Notes: generated by a model from the sequence alone, not told the origin. A stretch of DNA of 64,000 bases from Effusibacillus pohliae DSM 22757 (GCF_000376225.1 NZ_AQXL01000126.1:20561-84560); one strand, 5' to 3'. Numbered from the stretch's first letter, positions 45,163 to 53,772 are shown. Made by a program: numbers and translations.

Positions 45163-47601
45163 ATGCGCCGAATCCTCCTCCAGTTGACCGTGTTTTTCCT
45201 GGCTGGCATTGCAATCGCCTGTTTTTCGCCGGTCTACCGCCATTCGCTGCTGATTGGGCTGATCGTTTGCCTGCTGTTGGCGATCACCGCCGCTTTGTTG
45301 GTTCGCCGCCAACGCGGCCGAATTTTCCCGCCCCTTTTGCTTGCCGTTCTGTTTGCGGCGGTCGGTTTTCTCTACAGTCAGGCTTACAGTGCGTTTCATT
45401 CCAACCAACTGCAACCGTACTATGATCAACCGGTAACGGTGATCGGGGTGATCGAAGAGACGCCGGTTGTTCTCAACGGTAAACGGCAGTACACCGTCCG
45501 AGTGGAACGGTTGCAGCCGGAGCACGGCCAACCAGTCTGGCTGCAAGACCGGATTCGCGTCACCGATTCCCGAAAAAATGGCCCTGACCCGGTATACGGG
45601 GACCGGGTCGAACTGCGCGGCGTGCTGCTGGAACCGGCTTCTCCCCGCAACCCCGGCGGTTTTGACGATAAACGATACTTGGAGAGACAGGGGATTCACG
45701 GCCGTTTATCAGTTAAAAATCGGGGCGATCTGCTGAAGATCGGTACGCTTAGCAACTTGTACGGCCTGACGATCGTTCCCTTGCAGGAACATCTATGGAA
45801 CGTGCTGCACCGGTTGTTTCCTCCGGGCGAGGCAGAGTTGGCGGGCGGGCTGGTGATCGGGTTTCGGGCTGATTTGCCGGTGGAATGGGAATCCGCTTTT
45901 CAGAGGTTGAGCGTGACGCATATTTTGGCCGCTTCCGGCATGAATGTCGGGCTGATTGCCGGCACCCTGTTTGCTTTGATGAGGCGGCTGCGTCTGTCAA
46001 AGCGAATCGCCAATCCGGTCGTGATCGGGACGATTTTTCTCTATGCGCTGCTGGCAGGGGCGGGACCGTCGGTGGTGCGGGCGGGTTTGATGGCCACACT
46101 TGTGGTGGTCGGAGCTTCCCTCGGCCGCAAGGCGGATATCCTGACCAGCCTGGCGACGGCCGCTTTGCTGTCCGCTCTCTGGAATCCGGGGATTGTGTCC
46201 GATATCGGGTTTTTGCTGTCGTTTGTGACAACGATCGGACTGCTGCTGCTGACACCCCGGTTGACGCGGGTGTTGCGGGGACCTGCCTGGCTCCGCCCGG
46301 CGCTGGCTGTGACACTGGCCGCCCAGATTGCCTCGACACCGCTCCTGCTTTATTACTTCAACGAACTGTCCCCTTTTTCCCTGGTGGCCAATTTGTACAT
46401 CATGCCCCTCACGTGCCTGCTGGTACCCCTCGGTTTCGGGCTGCTCGCGCTGGGAGCGATCCATCCGTGGCTTGCGCTGCCGTTCCTTGGTTTCTACCGC
46501 TGTCTAATGTGGCTGTTGGTGAAGCCGGTTGTCTGGCTGGCCGATGCAACAGCCGATTGGACGCTGATCTTTCCCAGCCCTCCGGTGTGGGCTGTCTGGC
46601 TGCTATACGGTGGCCTGCTGGCGCTTCTGTTCCGTAAACAAATTGGCAGCTCCCTGTTGCGTTACGCGAATCCGGGCTGGCTGATCGGTAGGCCGCCGTG
46701 CGGTTGGAAAATCGGCCGTTTGCTTGCCGGCGGGCCGGTCACCGCCGGCCTGATCCTCACCGCTTTTTGGCTTTGGCCTTCGTCGGAGCTGCGCGTGACG
46801 TTTCTCGATGTCGGACAAGGGGACAGCGCGCTGATCGAAACGCCAAAGGGGCTGACCATTCTGGTCGACGGGGGCGGCATCCCGTCGCACGTCCAGTCTG
46901 ATTTTGACGTTGGGGAGAAAATTGTCATGCCGTTTTTGCGGTATCGCGGGATTCGGGCGATCGATTACATGGTTGCCACGCATGCAGACGAGGATCATGT
47001 GCGTGGATTGTTGGCCGTTGTAGAGCAACTGCAGGTGCGCAATCTGATCGTCTCCGGTTATGAAGATCCGGGTGCCGCCTATCAGCAATTGTTGCAGGCG
47101 GCGAGGTGGAAGGGGATCCCGATTTACCGGTCGCAGGCGGGGATCGGCTGGCAACCGGAACCGGGAGTGACGTGGCGGTTTCTCCATCCCGGATCGATTC
47201 ATACCGGGACCCGCAGCGACACAAATGCCAATTGTGTAGTGTTCGAGCTGCAGTACGGCGAGCGAAAATTTCTCTTCACCGGCGATGTGGAGGGGGAGGT
47301 CGAATCCGATTTTTTGCCGGATCTGGAGCCGGTCGACGTGTTGAAAGTCGCCCACCACGGCAGCCAGCATTCAACCGGCGAAGCGTTTTTGCAACGGGTA
47401 CACCCGCGATATGCGATCATCTCCGTCGGCAGGCACAACGTCTACCGCCAACCGCACAAACAACTGCTGGAACGGTTGTCGCAGGCTGGGGCGGTAATCC
47501 TGCGGACCGACCGGAACGGCGCAATCACCGTCATCACCGACGGCAAACATTTGCAGGTGCAGCCAGCGATAGCGGCCGAGCCGATTTCTCCCCCCGATTG
47601 A
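45163..47601 (+). CDS. comEC: DNA uptake channel ComEC/Rec2
   Basis: Polytopic channel moving single-stranded DNA into the cell, 812 residues. N-terminal helices, then the competence domain (ASGMNVGLIAGTLFALMRRL, AGAGPSVVRAGLMAT) at about 260-480, and a C-terminal metallo-beta-lactamase domain with FLDVGQGDSALIETPKG, ATHADEDHVRGL and KVAHHGSQHSTGEAF, the putative nuclease. ATG at 45163 follows GGAAAGGAAAG; a TTG frame from 45004 would add 53 untypical residues. It ends before a SASP gene. Confidence 0.94.
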   Translation: MRRILLQLTVFFLAGIAIACFSPVYRHSLLIGLIVCLLLAITAALLVRRQRGRIFPPLLLAVLFAAVGFLYSQAYSAFHSNQLQPYYDQPVTVIGVIEETPVVLNGKRQYTVRVERLQPEHGQPVWLQDRIRVTDSRKNGPDPVYGDRVELRGVLLEPASPRNPGGFDDKRYLERQGIHGRLSVKNRGDLLKIGTLSNLYGLTIVPLQEHLWNVLHRLFPPGEAELAGGLVIGFRADLPVEWESAFQRLSVTHILAASGMNVGLIAGTLFALMRRLRLSKRIANPVVIGTIFLYALLAGAGPSVVRAGLMATLVVVGASLGRKADILTSLATAALLSALWNPGIVSDIGFLLSFVTTIGLLLLTPRLTRVLRGPAWLRPALAVTLAAQIASTPLLLYYFNELSPFSLVANLYIMPLTCLLVPLGFGLLALGAIHPWLALPFLGFYRCLMWLLVKPVVWLADATADWTLIFPSPPVWAVWLLYGGLLALLFRKQIGSSLLRYANPGWLIGRPPCGWKIGRLLAGGPVTAGLILTAFWLWPSSELRVTFLDVGQGDSALIETPKGLTILVDGGGIPSHVQSDFDVGEKIVMPFLRYRGIRAIDYMVATHADEDHVRGLLAVVEQLQVRNLIVSGYEDPGAAYQQLLQAARWKGIPIYRSQAGIGWQPEPGVTWRFLHPGSIHTGTRSDTNANCVVFELQYGERKFLFTGDVEGEVESDFLPDLEPVDVLKVAHHGSQHSTGEAFLQRVHPRYAIISVGRHNVYRQPHKQLLERLSQAGAVILRTDRNGAITVITDGKHLQVQPAIAAEPISPPD

Positions 47602-47675
47602 TTTTCCCGTTGCAGAGCGATATGGACCTCCATGAAAAATGAGGGGCCGAAACGAAGGGTGTCTCTCGGTATCAA

Positions 47676-47710
47676 ACCCCCTGCTGCATGACACCCTATT
47701 GACAGGGGGT
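47676..47710 (+). promoter_or_regulatory. Hairpin that would mask the SASP ribosome site
   Basis: ACCCCCTG (47676-47683) is an exact inverted match to CAGGGGGT (47703-47710), and the second arm is the Shine-Dalgarno of the SASP gene, so translation could be limited until the stem opens. Confidence 0.4.
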
Positions 47711-47716
47711 GACTGG

Positions 47717-47926
47717 ATGGCCAACCGACGTGTTCTCAATCCGAAAGCAGGCCGTGCGTTGGACCACCTCAAGTATGAGGTCGCATCCGAACTGGGGCTT
47801 GACGACGACATTCAGGAGCGCGGGTGGGAGAACATGACCACCCGGGAAGTCGGAAAAATCGGAGGGAACATGGTTCGAAAAATGATCCGCTTTGCGGAAG
47901 CGGAGATGGCAAAACGGTCAGAGTAA
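47717..47926 (+). CDS. Alpha/beta-type small acid-soluble spore protein (divergent)
   Basis: A 69-residue DNA-protecting spore protein. The SASP frame is recognisable: VLNPKAGRALDHLKYEVASELGL, which contains the GPR cleavage region, then a divergent mid part, then TTREVGKIGGNMVRKMIRFAEAEMAKR, the second signature. ATG at 47717 is preceded by CAGGGGGTGACTGG. Expected to be made in the forespore under sigma-G and degraded by Gpr (54557). SspF-like length. Confidence 0.85.
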   Translation: MANRRVLNPKAGRALDHLKYEVASELGLDDDIQERGWENMTTREVGKIGGNMVRKMIRFAEAEMAKRSE

Positions 47927-47946
47927 CCTCGTGCAGAGGACCCCTC

Positions 47947-47993
47947 ACCGGCCGGCTGCGGGTGCTGCATGCCCGTGGGGCGGCCGGTTTTTT
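47947..47993 (+). terminator. Terminator after the SASP gene
   Basis: ACCGGCCG and CGGCCGGT arms with a 26-base loop, followed by TTTTTTC. Confidence 0.75.
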
Positions 47994-48107
47994 CGCAGAT
48001 GCGTACGAATAAGGGCTTGCCACTCATCGAATTCTAAGGGTGATGCATCGCGAAAGCGGGCTGCAGTGGCATCCTGCCGCCCGGACCTGATTTTTGGGGG
48101 GACCGAC

Positions 48108-48617
48108 ATGTATTACGAGACATTCGTCAAACAGTTTATCGATATCATGGATGAACGGGCACCTGTCACACGCGTCCGCAATCGGGTGGACATGCCGCTC
48201 GGGTCGGTGCAGGCGGATACGAGCACGTTGATCCACACGCGCCTTGATTTGCTGGACGAGAACAGCCCATTTGCCGATATTGTGATCTCGGCGGACGGAA
48301 CCGAGTGCCTTGTCGATTACATTGCGCACATTCCGGCGAATGACCGGATGACCGATGAACAGTTTGTGCAACAGGTGCAGCAGGCGGGGGAGGTGGACTC
48401 GGTGTCCGTTTTGCAATCGATCGACGGCCGGCATAAAGACACTTATGTGGTGACGGGACGCATGCGGTTCGATCTGGCCGATGATGACCAGAACGCCAAC
48501 TCCGTCACTCATGATATTTCCGAAACAATCGTGGCTATACTAAAGGCGGGCGGGTATGATCCGGCATTCGCGGACGAACGCGAAACGGATGACCTCGTGC
48601 TGTGGAGTCCCGAATGA
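48108..48617 (+). CDS. Hypothetical protein, 169 aa, acidic
   Basis: Starts MYYETFVKQFIDIMDERAPVTRVRNRVDMPLG and stays soluble and acidic throughout, ending ERETDDLVLWSPE. No known domain recognised; the YVVTGRMRFDLADDDQNANS part looks like a compact beta structure. ATG at 48108 follows GGGGGGA. Its stop overlaps the next start as ATGA, so the two are coupled. Confidence 0.65.
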   Translation: MYYETFVKQFIDIMDERAPVTRVRNRVDMPLGSVQADTSTLIHTRLDLLDENSPFADIVISADGTECLVDYIAHIPANDRMTDEQFVQQVQQAGEVDSVSVLQSIDGRHKDTYVVTGRMRFDLADDDQNANSVTHDISETIVAILKAGGYDPAFADERETDDLVLWSPE

Positions 48618-48991
48618 TGAACGACCAGCAGCTGCCCCCGGAATGGGACTGGGAACCGGAAAGATTGACCCTCGACCAAATGCTGCGGCGCGATCTGTTT
48701 CCGCGCTGGGAATGGATCATCCGCGCCCATCCGGATCCAATCGAACAGGAAAATCGACTGCTGGCCCAGATGCTGTTGACGGGGCAGATACCGGAAGGGG
48801 AAACGACGATGACAAAAGCGGTCTGCGACCGGTGCCAGACGCCGATGGAACTGGACAGAAGCAACCTGTATGGGGATATGGTGCAGGGGTTGCTGTATTT
48901 TGTCTGCCCCTATTGCAGCCATTCCGAACCGCTTGCGACAAGCAACATCGACATTCTGACCGGCCAATGGTTCGGCGAACCAGACAAATAG
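48614..48991 (+). CDS. Hypothetical zinc-ribbon protein, 125 aa
   Basis: N-terminal acidic/aromatic part MMNDQQLPPEWDWEPERLTL, then MTKAVCDRCQTPMEL...FVCPYCSHSEP, a CxxC...CxxC zinc ribbon at about residues 70-105. Translationally coupled to the preceding gene through ATGA (ATG at 48614 or 48617). No specific family recognised. Confidence 0.65.
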   Translation: MMNDQQLPPEWDWEPERLTLDQMLRRDLFPRWEWIIRAHPDPIEQENRLLAQMLLTGQIPEGETTMTKAVCDRCQTPMELDRSNLYGDMVQGLLYFVCPYCSHSEPLATSNIDILTGQWFGEPDK

Positions 48992-49004
48992 GGGGTGTGT
49001 CGAG

Positions 49005-49148
49005 ATGAAAAAATGGCTGATCGCCCTCGTCACCTGCTGCTTTTTTGCCACACTGACCGTTCAGCCGCTGCCGGCCCCGGCAGGCAGCAAATCGTCCGCC
49101 GGCAGCAATTGGGGTGCCTGGGTGCAGGTGAAAAAATTAAGCTACTAA
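49005..49148 (+). CDS. Small secreted peptide, 47 aa
   Basis: MKKWLIALVTCCFFATLTVQPLPAPAG is a signal peptide with a likely cleavage after PAPA or nearby, followed by about 20 mature residues (SKSSAGSNWGAWVQVKKLSY). ATG at 49005 follows AGGGGGTG. It lies 13 bases after the zinc-ribbon gene and probably shares its transcript. Could be a short export peptide or an ORF inside a leader. Confidence 0.5.
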   Translation: MKKWLIALVTCCFFATLTVQPLPAPAGSKSSAGSNWGAWVQVKKLSY

Positions 49149-49203
49149 ACTCGCAAGACGGCATAAAACTAGCAGCCGGTGAATAGAGTAAGAATAACAA
49201 ACG

Positions 49204-49231
49204 GCTATACCGATAAGGTATGGCTTTTTTG
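49204..49231 (+). terminator. Terminator (or leader attenuator) before the 49254 gene
   Basis: GCTATACC-GATAA-GGTATGGC followed by TTTTTTG, 23 bases before the next start. The 55 bases preceding it (from 49149) contain CGGCATAAAACTAGCAGCCGG, an unexplained inverted text. Confidence 0.6.
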
Positions 49232-49253
49232 TTGGGAAAGGAGAGGAAGCCGG

Positions 49254-50030
49254 ATGAAGCGCAAACGGATCGCAGGCGGTTTGTTGGTTGCCGGTTGTTT
49301 AGCGTTCGCCCAGGGATGCGCCCAGCGGGAACCGGCGGCTGTCGGCCAGCGGGAGCTGCAGGCGATATCCGCCCTGAGCCAGCAATACCCGGGCATCGAT
49401 GCGGAGGATGTACGGTTTGCAGCATGGAACCGGCTGCCGCTGCCGCAGGTCCTGTCGCCTGAAGAGCGGCAGCAGGAGATTGTCCAGATCGACCAGCAAG
49501 CGGCGGTGATCGAAAAGGAAAAGCAGCTCGTATCAGCGGCGATTGCGGATGTGGAACGGACGGTTCGTGTGGTGCAGAACGATTTTTCGAAAGGACGGTT
49601 ATCCAGGCAGGACGCGGACATGCTGCTACGGTTGTTTCGAGAAAAAGCGGACAGGCAAAGGCGCTCGGCGGACGAGCTGTCGCAACGGCTGGCCCGCTTG
49701 CAGGAGCGTAAACAGAAACTGTCGGAGATCAAGGAACCGGATGCGATCGAGTATGCCCGCGTTGAAGTCGACCACGCCTGGCGGACTTACCGCAAAACCG
49801 TATTTTATAACGTCTCGCAGCAGCGCGTGCTAACTGACGAGGAAGTCGGGAAACTGCAGGTTCCGGCCGGAATCAGCGTGAGCGATCCACCGACCCTTTC
49901 CCGGCGGGCGGTCAAACATTTGCTGCTGGCGGCCGGAGTGTCTGCGACGGTGCTGATTTTTGTCTGGATGCAGCATCGTTCGTCCGGGTTCGGCAAACTG
50001 CTGATCCCGCGAAAATCACTATTAGATTAG
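49254..50030 (+). CDS. Coiled-coil lipoprotein with C-terminal membrane segment
   Basis: A 258-residue protein. N-terminal MKRKRIAGGLLVAGC ends in a lipobox-like LVAGC (a second Cys follows in FAQGC). The middle, about residues 70-165, is rich in Glu, Arg, Gln and Lys with heptad spacing (QQEIVQIDQQAAVIEKEKQLV; LSQRLARLQERKQKLSEIKE), predicting a coiled coil. A hydrophobic stretch near residues 225-243 (HLLLAAGVSATVLIFVWM) may be a membrane helix. ATG at 49254 follows AAAGGAGAGG. Function unknown. Confidence 0.65.
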   Translation: MKRKRIAGGLLVAGCLAFAQGCAQREPAAVGQRELQAISALSQQYPGIDAEDVRFAAWNRLPLPQVLSPEERQQEIVQIDQQAAVIEKEKQLVSAAIADVERTVRVVQNDFSKGRLSRQDADMLLRLFREKADRQRRSADELSQRLARLQERKQKLSEIKEPDAIEYARVEVDHAWRTYRKTVFYNVSQQRVLTDEEVGKLQVPAGISVSDPPTLSRRAVKHLLLAAGVSATVLIFVWMQHRSSGFGKLLIPRKSLLD

Positions 50031-50040
50031 AATTATTACT

Positions 50041-50096
50041 GAGAATAATTTTCAATCTCATGTAAATGGCCAAAAAAGACAATGATAAGCATTCTC
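50041..50096 (+). promoter_or_regulatory. Fur-like boxes upstream of the CDF exporter
   Basis: GACAATGATAAGCATTCTC at 50078-50096 matches the 19-bp Fur consensus at 16 positions. A weaker copy, GAGAATAATTTTCAATCTC, is at 50041-50059 (12 of 19). An extended -10 (TGGTATAGT, near 50150) lies downstream. Confidence 0.55.
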
Positions 50097-50193
50097 GTTG
50101 AAAAATAGGCGTATTTTCTCTTGTTTTTGTTCCCTTTCTCCGTTTTTCATGGTATAGTAGTGATAACCACTGGAATGGAGAGGAGGGATTCGT

Positions 50194-51162
50194 ATGCATA
50201 CGTACGATCGTACGCATCATGACACATTTGCCGTTTCCGAACGAATCATTCGCTACGGAATCCTTCTCACCTTCGCCGTGTTCGGTCTGAAGATGGTGGG
50301 CGGCTATTTTACCGATTCGCTGGCTTTGATTTCGGACGGCTGGCATCTGGCCGGAGATCTGGTGACGCTCCTGCTCAGTTGGTGGGGAGTCAAACAGTCG
50401 GTCAAGCCGGCCACCCGTCGGCACAGTTTCGGCATGTACCGGGTGGAAATCCTGACCGCTTTTCTGGCCAATCTGATTTTTATGGCGGTCGGGCTGTTTA
50501 TCGTGTACGAAGGCTACCTGCAATTTCGCCATCCGCATCCGGTGGCGGGAGCCTGGATGTTCGCCATCACATTGTTGGGACTGGTCATCTATTCAGCCCT
50601 GACGTACCTGATGGGCAAGGAAAAAGACAATATGAACGCGAAAAGCGCCTGGTTGCACTTTCTCGGCGACGCGCTGTCGTCCGTCGCGGTGTTGATCGGT
50701 GCGGCCGTGATCTATTTCACCGGCTGGTATCCGATCGACGGTTTGCTGTCCGCGTTGATCGGGCTGGTGATCGCGCTGGCTGCGGCCAAGATGGCGTGGG
50801 ACGGGGCGAAGATTTTGCTGGAAGCGGCACCGTCGCACATCAATCCGGAAGAAGTGGAAAAATCACTGCGGCGTCTGCCGGAGGTGACCGGGGTAACCGA
50901 TTTGCACATCTGGGCGTTGACACAGAACCAGATCATGATGTCCTGCCACCTGGCGGTGACCGTCACCACGATCGAACAGGGGGAAGATGTGATTCGTACG
51001 GTGCAGGATTTGATGTGGAACCGGTTTGGCATCGGACACACGACCATCCAGCTCGAAACCCAGTCTTGCAACACCTGTTTCCACCACGAGGTGCAACTGG
51101 ATCATTGCCACACCTGTCCGACCGCGACCTGCAGCACGAAAGGATTCAGTCCAAGCACGTAA
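50194..51162 (+). CDS. Cation diffusion facilitator exporter (CzcD/ZitB-like)
   Basis: Proton-coupled efflux of divalent metal (typically Zn, Cd, Co or Fe). The 322-residue protein has six helices with the metal-site motifs ALISDGWHLAGDLV (helix 2) and SAWLHFLGDALSSVAV (helix 5), RHSFGMYRVEILTAF, and a cytosolic C-terminal domain DLHIWALTQNQIMMSCHLAV. The tail after about 285 is Cys/His-rich: CNTCFHHEVQLDHCHTC...C, an extra metal-binding extension. GGAGAGGAGGG before ATG 50194. Fur-like boxes upstream suggest iron linkage. Confidence 0.88.
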   Translation: MHTYDRTHHDTFAVSERIIRYGILLTFAVFGLKMVGGYFTDSLALISDGWHLAGDLVTLLLSWWGVKQSVKPATRRHSFGMYRVEILTAFLANLIFMAVGLFIVYEGYLQFRHPHPVAGAWMFAITLLGLVIYSALTYLMGKEKDNMNAKSAWLHFLGDALSSVAVLIGAAVIYFTGWYPIDGLLSALIGLVIALAAAKMAWDGAKILLEAAPSHINPEEVEKSLRRLPEVTGVTDLHIWALTQNQIMMSCHLAVTVTTIEQGEDVIRTVQDLMWNRFGIGHTTIQLETQSCNTCFHHEVQLDHCHTCPTATCSTKGFSPST

Positions 51163-51163
51163 T

Positions 51164-51184
51164 GCCGCCGGCTGGCGGCTTTTA
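51164..51184 (+). terminator. Short terminator after the CDF gene
   Basis: GCCGCC-GGCT-GGCGGC followed by TTTT. Confidence 0.6.
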
Positions 51185-51236
51185 AATATAGAGCGTGCGT
51201 GGCGTACAGCTCGTCTCCCAAAAATTTTTCGTTCAG

Positions 51237-51315
51237 TTTGTGAAAAAAGTAGCAATTTGGTGGTACATAGAATCCGGGAATGTGATATAATGAAGTAGGT
51301 ACAATTTTTCACAAA
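51237..51315. promoter_or_regulatory. Promoter of ndh flanked by 11-bp inverted repeats resembling Rex half-sites
   Basis: TTTGTGAAAAA (51237-51247) and TTTTTCACAAA (51305-51315) are exact inverted copies, 57 bases apart. Between them is TATAAT at 51286-51291. Rex sites read TTGTGA...TCACAA, and Rex controls ndh in B. subtilis, so these arms are candidate redox-regulator contacts. Confidence 0.5.
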
Positions 51316-51413
51316 GTCTACATACTTCAGTTGGTGCATGTTCCGCAGCACTTATTCGAACACTATTCCCAAATCATCTCGCAAGCGCCGACTTCAAGGG
51401 AGGACTGGCAACA

Positions 51414-52598
51414 ATGGCAAAAATTTTGATCCTGGGGGCCGGATACGGGGGCATGGCGGCGGCGGTGAAGATGCAGAAAGCGAAGATCCCCTTCACCATC
51501 ATCAACAAGCACTCCTACCATTATTTTACCACTCTGCTGCATGAACCGGCCGGCGGCCGCAACGATTTTGAACCTTATTATGTGCAGATTTCCGAAGTGC
51601 TGAACGGGCCGGAAGCGACCATCATCAAGGATGAGATCCAGGCGGTGAAGCCGCAGGAAAAAAAGGTGATCGGCAAAAACGGTGAATATACGTATGATTA
51701 CCTGATTTTCGCGCTGGGCAACGCGCCCGAGTTTTTCGGCATTCCGGGACTGAAAGAGCACAGCTTGCTGCTGCGCAGCCTGGAAACCGCGAAGGAAATC
51801 CGCTCGCATATCGAAAACAATTTTGCCGCTTATGCGGTCGATAAAGATCCGTCCCGGCTGCGGATCGTCGTCGGCGGTGCAGGCTTGACCGGGGTCGAGC
51901 TGTGCGGCGAACTGGCCGACTACCTGCCGCATTTGGCGCACCGTTATCGGATTCCGGAATCGAAAATCGAACTGATCAATCTTGAGGCGGCGCCGACCAT
52001 TCTGCCGATGCTCGACAAGCGTCTGCAGGAAACTGCACTCGATGTGTTGACCCGCAAGGGTGTGCAGGTGCGCACCAACGAAAAAATCGTGCGCGTTGGA
52101 GAAAACGAAGTGGAACTGGCGACCGGCGAGAAAATCGAGGCGAGAACGATCATCTGGACGGGCGGCGTGCGCGCCAATCCGCTGCTGGCGGAAGCCGGTT
52201 TTGACTGCGATCCGCGCGGCCGCGCGAAGGTCAACGAGTTCCTGCAGTCGGTCGACTATCCGGACGTGTTCGTGATCGGTGACTCCGCTTGCTTCATCGG
52301 CGAAGACGGCCGTCCGTTGCCGCCGACAGCACAGTTGGCAGGACAGATGGGCGACCATGTGGTCGACAACCTGAAAGCGCTGATGAACGGCCAGCCGATG
52401 AAAAAATTCGTCTTCCACTACATGGGAACCTTGGCGTCGATCGGCTCCGAAGTGGGCGTCGGCAACATCAAGGGCTTCAAGACCAAAGGCGTCACCGCCA
52501 CCATTTTGAAGGAAGCGTCGAAAGCCAAGTGGCTGATCAACCTCGGCGGACTGAGCCTGTTGGCGAAGAAAAACAAACAGTTCACAAGATCATACTAA
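51414..52598 (+). CDS. ndh: Type II NADH:quinone oxidoreductase (NDH-2)
   Basis: Non-proton-pumping NADH dehydrogenase feeding electrons to menaquinone; peripheral membrane flavoprotein of 394 residues. FAD loop ILILGAGYGGMAAAVKM at residues 3-19, NADH loop IVVGGAGLTGVELCGELADYLP near 155-177, the FAD contact VFVIGDSACF, and AQLAGQMGDHVVDNL toward the quinone end. The C-terminus is amphipathic (LGGLSLLAKKNKQF). AAGGGAGG precedes ATG 51414. Its promoter region carries Rex-like repeats. YumB-type paralogues are equally possible. Confidence 0.92.
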   Translation: MAKILILGAGYGGMAAAVKMQKAKIPFTIINKHSYHYFTTLLHEPAGGRNDFEPYYVQISEVLNGPEATIIKDEIQAVKPQEKKVIGKNGEYTYDYLIFALGNAPEFFGIPGLKEHSLLLRSLETAKEIRSHIENNFAAYAVDKDPSRLRIVVGGAGLTGVELCGELADYLPHLAHRYRIPESKIELINLEAAPTILPMLDKRLQETALDVLTRKGVQVRTNEKIVRVGENEVELATGEKIEARTIIWTGGVRANPLLAEAGFDCDPRGRAKVNEFLQSVDYPDVFVIGDSACFIGEDGRPLPPTAQLAGQMGDHVVDNLKALMNGQPMKKFVFHYMGTLASIGSEVGVGNIKGFKTKGVTATILKEASKAKWLINLGGLSLLAKKNKQFTRSY

Positions 52599-52604
52599 AA
52601 CCGC

Positions 52605-52640
52605 AAAAGCCGTGCTTTTCTTCGGAAAGCGCGGCTTTTT
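52605..52640 (+). terminator. Terminator after ndh
   Basis: AAAAGCCGTGCTTT and AAAGCGCGGCTTTTT arms around TCTTCGG, immediately before the holA ribosome site. Confidence 0.75.
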
Positions 52641-52653
52641 AGGAGTTATCGCC

Positions 52654-53688
52654 ATGTCCTACCGCGAACTGATGATAGAAATCAAAAAAGGCGTTATCCA
52701 TCCGGTGTATCTGTTGTACGGAACGGAGCAACTGCTGATCCGGGAAGTGGTGGAAGCGCTCGATCAGGCGATCAATCCGGGCGACGAATTGAACATGCTG
52801 CGCTTCGATTGTGACGACACGCCGATCCAGACGGCCGTACGGGAAGCGGATACGCTGCCGTTTTTAAGCGACAAGCGGCTGGTGATCGTGCACAACGCCA
52901 CCCTGTTTACAGGCGCCAAACCATCCCGCAATGACCACGATCCGGACGCATTGCTGCGGTATCTGGAAAATCCGGCTCCCACTTCGACGCTGGTGCTGAC
53001 CGTATACGCGGAGAAGCTGGACGAGCGGAAGAAGCTCACGAAAGCGGCGTATAAGAACGGGAAAGTGGCGGGCTTTTTTCCCTTGAAAGAGGCCGAACTG
53101 CGCGAATGGATTCAGGCGCAATGCCGCAAGCATCAGGTTTTGATCACGCCGGACGCCGTTTCCCGGTTATTGTTGACGTGCGGCTCGAACCTGATGTTTC
53201 TTGCCACGGAACTGGAGAAGCTGTCCCTGTACGTGGGGGCAAACGGAACGATCGACGAGGACGTCGTCAATCGATTGGCATCGCGCACGCTGGAGCAGGA
53301 CATTTTTGTGTTTGTGGATGAAGTCGTTCGTCTGCGGACCGAGCGAGCGCTGCGTTTGATGGACGATTTGATCAAAAACAAACAGGCGCCCGTCTACCTT
53401 CTCTTTATGATCGCCCGTCAGTTGCGCATCATGCTGCAGGTGAAGATCCAGATCGCGCGAGGGCTGTCGCCGCAACAGATCGCCTCCCTGATCGGCGTCC
53501 ATCCGTATGCCTGCAAAGTGGCGGGTGAGCAGGCAAAACGTTTTTCGCGACCGGAATTGGAACGGCTGTTGGCGGAACTGGCGGAAATCGACTACAAAAT
53601 CAAGACTGGCCAACTCACAGACAGGCAGGCGTTGGAGATGTTTTTGCTGACGATGCCGCGTAAAGTGAAAGCAACCGTTTCGGGGTAG
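52654..53688 (+). CDS. holA: DNA polymerase III subunit delta (HolA)
   Basis: Clamp-loader subunit that opens the beta clamp, 344 residues. Text such as HPVYLLYGTEQLLIREVVEAL at the N-terminus, LPFLSDKRLVIVHNATLF, FFPLKEAELREWIQAQ, LEQDIFVFVDEVVRLRTERALRLM and LFMIARQLRIMLQVK is characteristic. Synonym yqeN in B. subtilis, where it also sits between comEC and rpsT. ATG at 52654 follows AGGAG. Its neighbour ndh ends in a terminator, so holA needs its own promoter. Confidence 0.93.
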   Translation: MSYRELMIEIKKGVIHPVYLLYGTEQLLIREVVEALDQAINPGDELNMLRFDCDDTPIQTAVREADTLPFLSDKRLVIVHNATLFTGAKPSRNDHDPDALLRYLENPAPTSTLVLTVYAEKLDERKKLTKAAYKNGKVAGFFPLKEAELREWIQAQCRKHQVLITPDAVSRLLLTCGSNLMFLATELEKLSLYVGANGTIDEDVVNRLASRTLEQDIFVFVDEVVRLRTERALRLMDDLIKNKQAPVYLLFMIARQLRIMLQVKIQIARGLSPQQIASLIGVHPYACKVAGEQAKRFSRPELERLLAELAEIDYKIKTGQLTDRQALEMFLLTMPRKVKATVSG

Positions 53689-53772
53689 AGAGAACCGGTA
53701 GCAGAATCTGGGATGTATCGACCGCTGTCTTTTCGGACACCTTTAGAACAGTCAGTTCGGGAGGTGGTACCC

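Noticed and set aside
49149..49231. Cyclic-di-GMP riboswitch
   Set aside because: The conserved GGACGCAAAG and receptor-loop text are absent; left as an unassigned leader.
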